IMG/VR virus record: IMGVR_UViG_3300020451_000123
Location: 1-28,322 of that record
From: a virus
Length of the DNA: 28,322 bases
Reading direction: 5' to 3' (one strand)
Of this stretch, positions 26,951 through 28,322 are shown one piece after another (positions within the stretch are counted from its first letter, which is position 1; each line of letters opens with the position of its first letter). A model generated the notes under the pieces. The model made no database searches. It was not told the DNA's origin and saw only the letters and a list, made by a program, of their open reading frames with translations. The translations under genes were made by a program, and so were the position numbers.

Positions 26951-27210
26951 CAGAGATCAAGTGCTGCTTTATACTCCTCATCATCAAAAACTGATTTATA
27001 CTGTTTAATGAGTGTATCTCTCATATCATGATATGGTGTGATATCAGTATCCAATTCATCACCAAGATTAAATGAATCTACCTGCTGAATTGCTTTATGT
27101 GCAGCAGATATCATAATGATTAATCCCATCCGATCAACTGTGATTTGAACTAATGTATCTTTAGGCAAATTTGCCGTTAGATTCATTACACCTTCTACTT
27201 CTTCAGTCAT
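26950..27210 (-). CDS. Hypothetical protein (86 aa)
   Basis: The frame opens at a TTG (27225), but the ATG at 27208-27210 has GGAG nine bases upstream and overlaps the previous stop (ATGA). It begins MTEEVEGVMNLTANLPKDTL. Acidic, helical, with a central hydrophobic stretch (LIIMISAAHKAI). No family is recognised. A CTAAATA box lies at 27266-27272 on the minus strand, but inside the upstream gene. Confidence 0.6.
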   Translation of the reverse strand: MTEEVEGVMNLTANLPKDTLVQITVDRMGLIIMISAAHKAIQQVDSFNLGDELDTDITPYHDMRDTLIKQYKSVFDDEEYKAALDL

Positions 27211-27407
27211 GATACAATTCTCCAATCATGGTCTCCATTTTTATTTAACCAAAAGTAATGGTCTTTATTTAGAGACTCTAAGTAATACTGTTCATCGTTA
27301 ACTTCTTTTACTCTACATGAATGGAATTTATCCATTTTATGTTCAAAATCATACTTTGCTTCATCACTCGTAGGAGAGACACAAATGAACTTGGTTTTGG
27401 TTTTCAT
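27207..27407 (-). CDS. Hypothetical protein (66 aa)
   Basis: 66 residues from ATG 27405-27407 with an ATGA overlap. It begins MKTKTKFICVSPTSDEAKYD; aromatic and charged (YYLESLNKDHYFWLNKNGDHDW), probably a small beta-rich domain. No family is recognised. Confidence 0.65.
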   Translation of the reverse strand: MKTKTKFICVSPTSDEAKYDFEHKMDKFHSCRVKEVNDEQYYLESLNKDHYFWLNKNGDHDWRIVS

Positions 27408-27634
27408 GGTAGGATTACAGTTCCTTGTTTAGGTTGTTTACGATGCTTTGCTATAAAGTTGCGAGCAGATTTTTCATTCCTGCAAACTTTTAACATCTCA
27501 CCCTCATGTACAATCATGAGTTGAGTCATACTGCCAGCATGAGGGACAGCATAATAACCATCTCTGGTTGCAAAACCCATCTTGGTATCTTTATAGAAAT
27601 TGTAGATGGAGTTTAGTTCTTTTTCAGTCGTCAA
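27404..27634 (-). CDS. Hypothetical protein (76 aa), start uncertain
   Basis: The only upstream start in the frame is TTG at 27632-27634; the first ATG gives a protein shortened by 18 residues (MGFATRDGYYAVPHAG). The TTG form is kept because coding-like sequence covers the gap after the preceding stop. Features: KMGFATRDGYYAVPH and a basic KHRKQPKQG end. No family is recognised. Confidence 0.55.
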   Translation of the reverse strand: MTTEKELNSIYNFYKDTKMGFATRDGYYAVPHAGSMTQLMIVHEGEMLKVCRNEKSARNFIAKHRKQPKQGTVILP

Positions 27635-27637
27635 AGA

Positions 27638-28135
27638 TCATAACCAATTTGGTTTTCTGGATGGGTCACGAAGATAATTAGATGCAACCCAAGGTTTGCT
27701 GCTAATGTAATTCTTGTAAGCAGTAAAAGTGTCAATGCTTGAGTCATATTTAAACTCGTCGGGCATTGCTCTCGTGAAACTTTTAGGGAAATCATTGTTT
27801 GGAAATATACTGTCTGCATGTTCTATAGTATGTTGACAACTATGAACTTTGTTGTAACGATGGGTATACTCAGCACATAATGCAAGAGCATGCTCTATCA
27901 ACCAACGATAGTTGTCTTGTGCCCAAATAGTGCAAGGATGATTGCGAAATGCACCCTTAGCAGTTTTATATGGTGTACCATCAACTTTAGGCAAAGAACC
28001 AAAGTCATGACCCCACTCAGGAGATGCAACAATAGAAAGCATTTGACATGATTCTAATGGCATCTTGACTACATGCTTATCGGGTAAGCATTGAGCAGAC
28101 TTAACTGGAGATGGATCGGTGACAAAGATATTCAT
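27638..28135 (-). CDS. Conserved phage protein (MNIFV family), function uncertain
   Basis: The longer frame starts at 28261, but the ATG at 28133-28135 (overlapping the upstream stop, ATGA) gives the familiar start MNIFVTDPSPVKSAQCLPDK, 165 residues. Further blocks: HVVKMPLESCQMLS, a HPCTIWAQDNYRWLIEHAL region and an AEYTHRYNKVHS block, then SFTRAMPDEFK. I recall this arrangement from widespread phage proteins, some labelled as pyrimidine-dimer glycosylase-like, but I cannot confirm that. The conserved His/Lys/Glu residues would fit an enzyme. DNA repair is one option; no assignment is made. Confidence 0.6.
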   Translation of the reverse strand: MNIFVTDPSPVKSAQCLPDKHVVKMPLESCQMLSIVASPEWGHDFGSLPKVDGTPYKTAKGAFRNHPCTIWAQDNYRWLIEHALALCAEYTHRYNKVHSCQHTIEHADSIFPNNDFPKSFTRAMPDEFKYDSSIDTFTAYKNYISSKPWVASNYLRDPSRKPNWL

Positions 28136-28322
28136 GGTGCAACTATAACAACAATAGACATCAATACCATTATAGCAGATATAACTGCCCAGATAGGAAA
28201 AAATGGGAGAACTATAAAGGCATGTATCAATTGTGCTATTACAATTCCGTAGAAACTCCACATTAAGACCATACCTATCTTATTATGGAGACTTCCACGT
28301 TTGAATGGGTGAGAACCACGAG
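28132..28322 (-). CDS. Membrane protein, cut by the window edge
   Basis: Open from the window edge (28322) to TGA 28132-28134. The visible end reads HPFKRGSLHNKIGMVLMWSFYG and then a hydrophobic stretch to the stop (LIHAFIVLPFFPIWAVI; MVLMSIVVIVAP). It has one or two membrane helices. If it starts inside the window, ATG at 28270-28272 or 28261-28263 gives a 46- or 43-residue membrane peptide; otherwise it is a partial gene. ATGA overlap with the next gene. No family is recognised. Confidence 0.5.
   Translation of the reverse strand, partial: RGSHPFKRGSLHNKIGMVLMWSFYGIVIAQLIHAFIVLPFFPIWAVISAIMVLMSIVVIVAP

Noticed and set aside
27266-27272. CTAAATA late box inside the 27207-27407 gene
   Set aside because: It lies inside a coding region, further from the next ATG (over 50 bases) than the other copies; may be chance.
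1-28322. CRISPR arrays, insertion sequences, att sites or integrase
   Set aside because: No regularly spaced direct repeats, transposase motif or terminal inverted repeats were seen.

Overview
The window looks like part of a T4-like cyanophage (marine cyanomyovirus) genome. The signs are a heme oxygenase (ho1) and a small TalC-type transaldolase carried as host-derived metabolic genes, a pair of tail-collar-type fibre genes, T4-like late promoter motifs (CTAAATA), many 30-120-residue hypothetical genes, AT-rich DNA and very tight packing. Family calls come from motifs read by eye; no database search was possible.

Essentially every gene lies on the minus strand and is read from the right edge (28322) to the left. 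Neighbours mostly overlap by ATGA, TAATG or 8-base start/stop junctions, so long polycistronic transcripts are likely. About a dozen small genes, missing from a simple long-ORF view, fill the apparent gaps. Several gene starts were moved to internal ATG codons where the longest frame began with TTG or GTG, or where a promoter left no room for the longer start.

Layout from right to left. 28.3-25.2 kb: a truncated membrane protein, a conserved phage protein beginning MNIFV, small genes, a 2OG-Fe(II) oxygenase-like protein, a membrane mini-protein, a SET-domain protein and another 2OG-like protein. 25.2-20.9 kb: an enzyme island with two paralogous radical SAM proteins flanking three 2OG-Fe(II)-like oxygenases, ending in an SGNH/GDSL hydrolase-like protein. 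20.8-18.9 kb: small genes, a further 2OG-like protein, talC and a hypothetical gene. 18.9-16.4 kb: two tail-collar-like fibre paralogues, each neighbourhood with a late promoter, then a four-Cys protein and a coiled-coil protein. 16.4-14.5 kb: small genes and a fused double-domain 2OG oxygenase. 14.5-10.4 kb: many small genes, including a SprT-like HExxH protein, a zinc ribbon, a His-rich protein and a paralogous pair ending in an ADW-G motif. 10.4-8.4 kb: ho1 and companions. 8.4-5.2 kb: a 2OG oxygenase, a GT11-like (alpha-1,2-fucosyltransferase-type) protein and a second HxRR glycosyltransferase (NodZ/O-fucosyltransferase-like). 5.2-1.0 kb: an Ala-rich repeat protein, a terminator, a GC-richer non-coding stretch that folds into many stems (candidate structured RNA, about 350 nt), and small genes including two adjacent NTF2/SnoaL-like proteins. 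1.0-0 kb: mostly non-coding DNA with many inverted repeats, a repeated CTCGTCGAG box and a consensus sigma-70 promoter on the plus strand, against the direction of all the genes.

Together the genes suggest a phage hyperplastic region downstream of tail fibre genes. It is rich in oxidative and radical chemistry plus sugar transfer, which could modify virion or host surface glycans, peptides or nucleotides (inference). The most notable items are the structured RNA at 3849-4201, the eight-protein 2OG/radical SAM set, and the opposite-strand promoter with its operator-like repeats.
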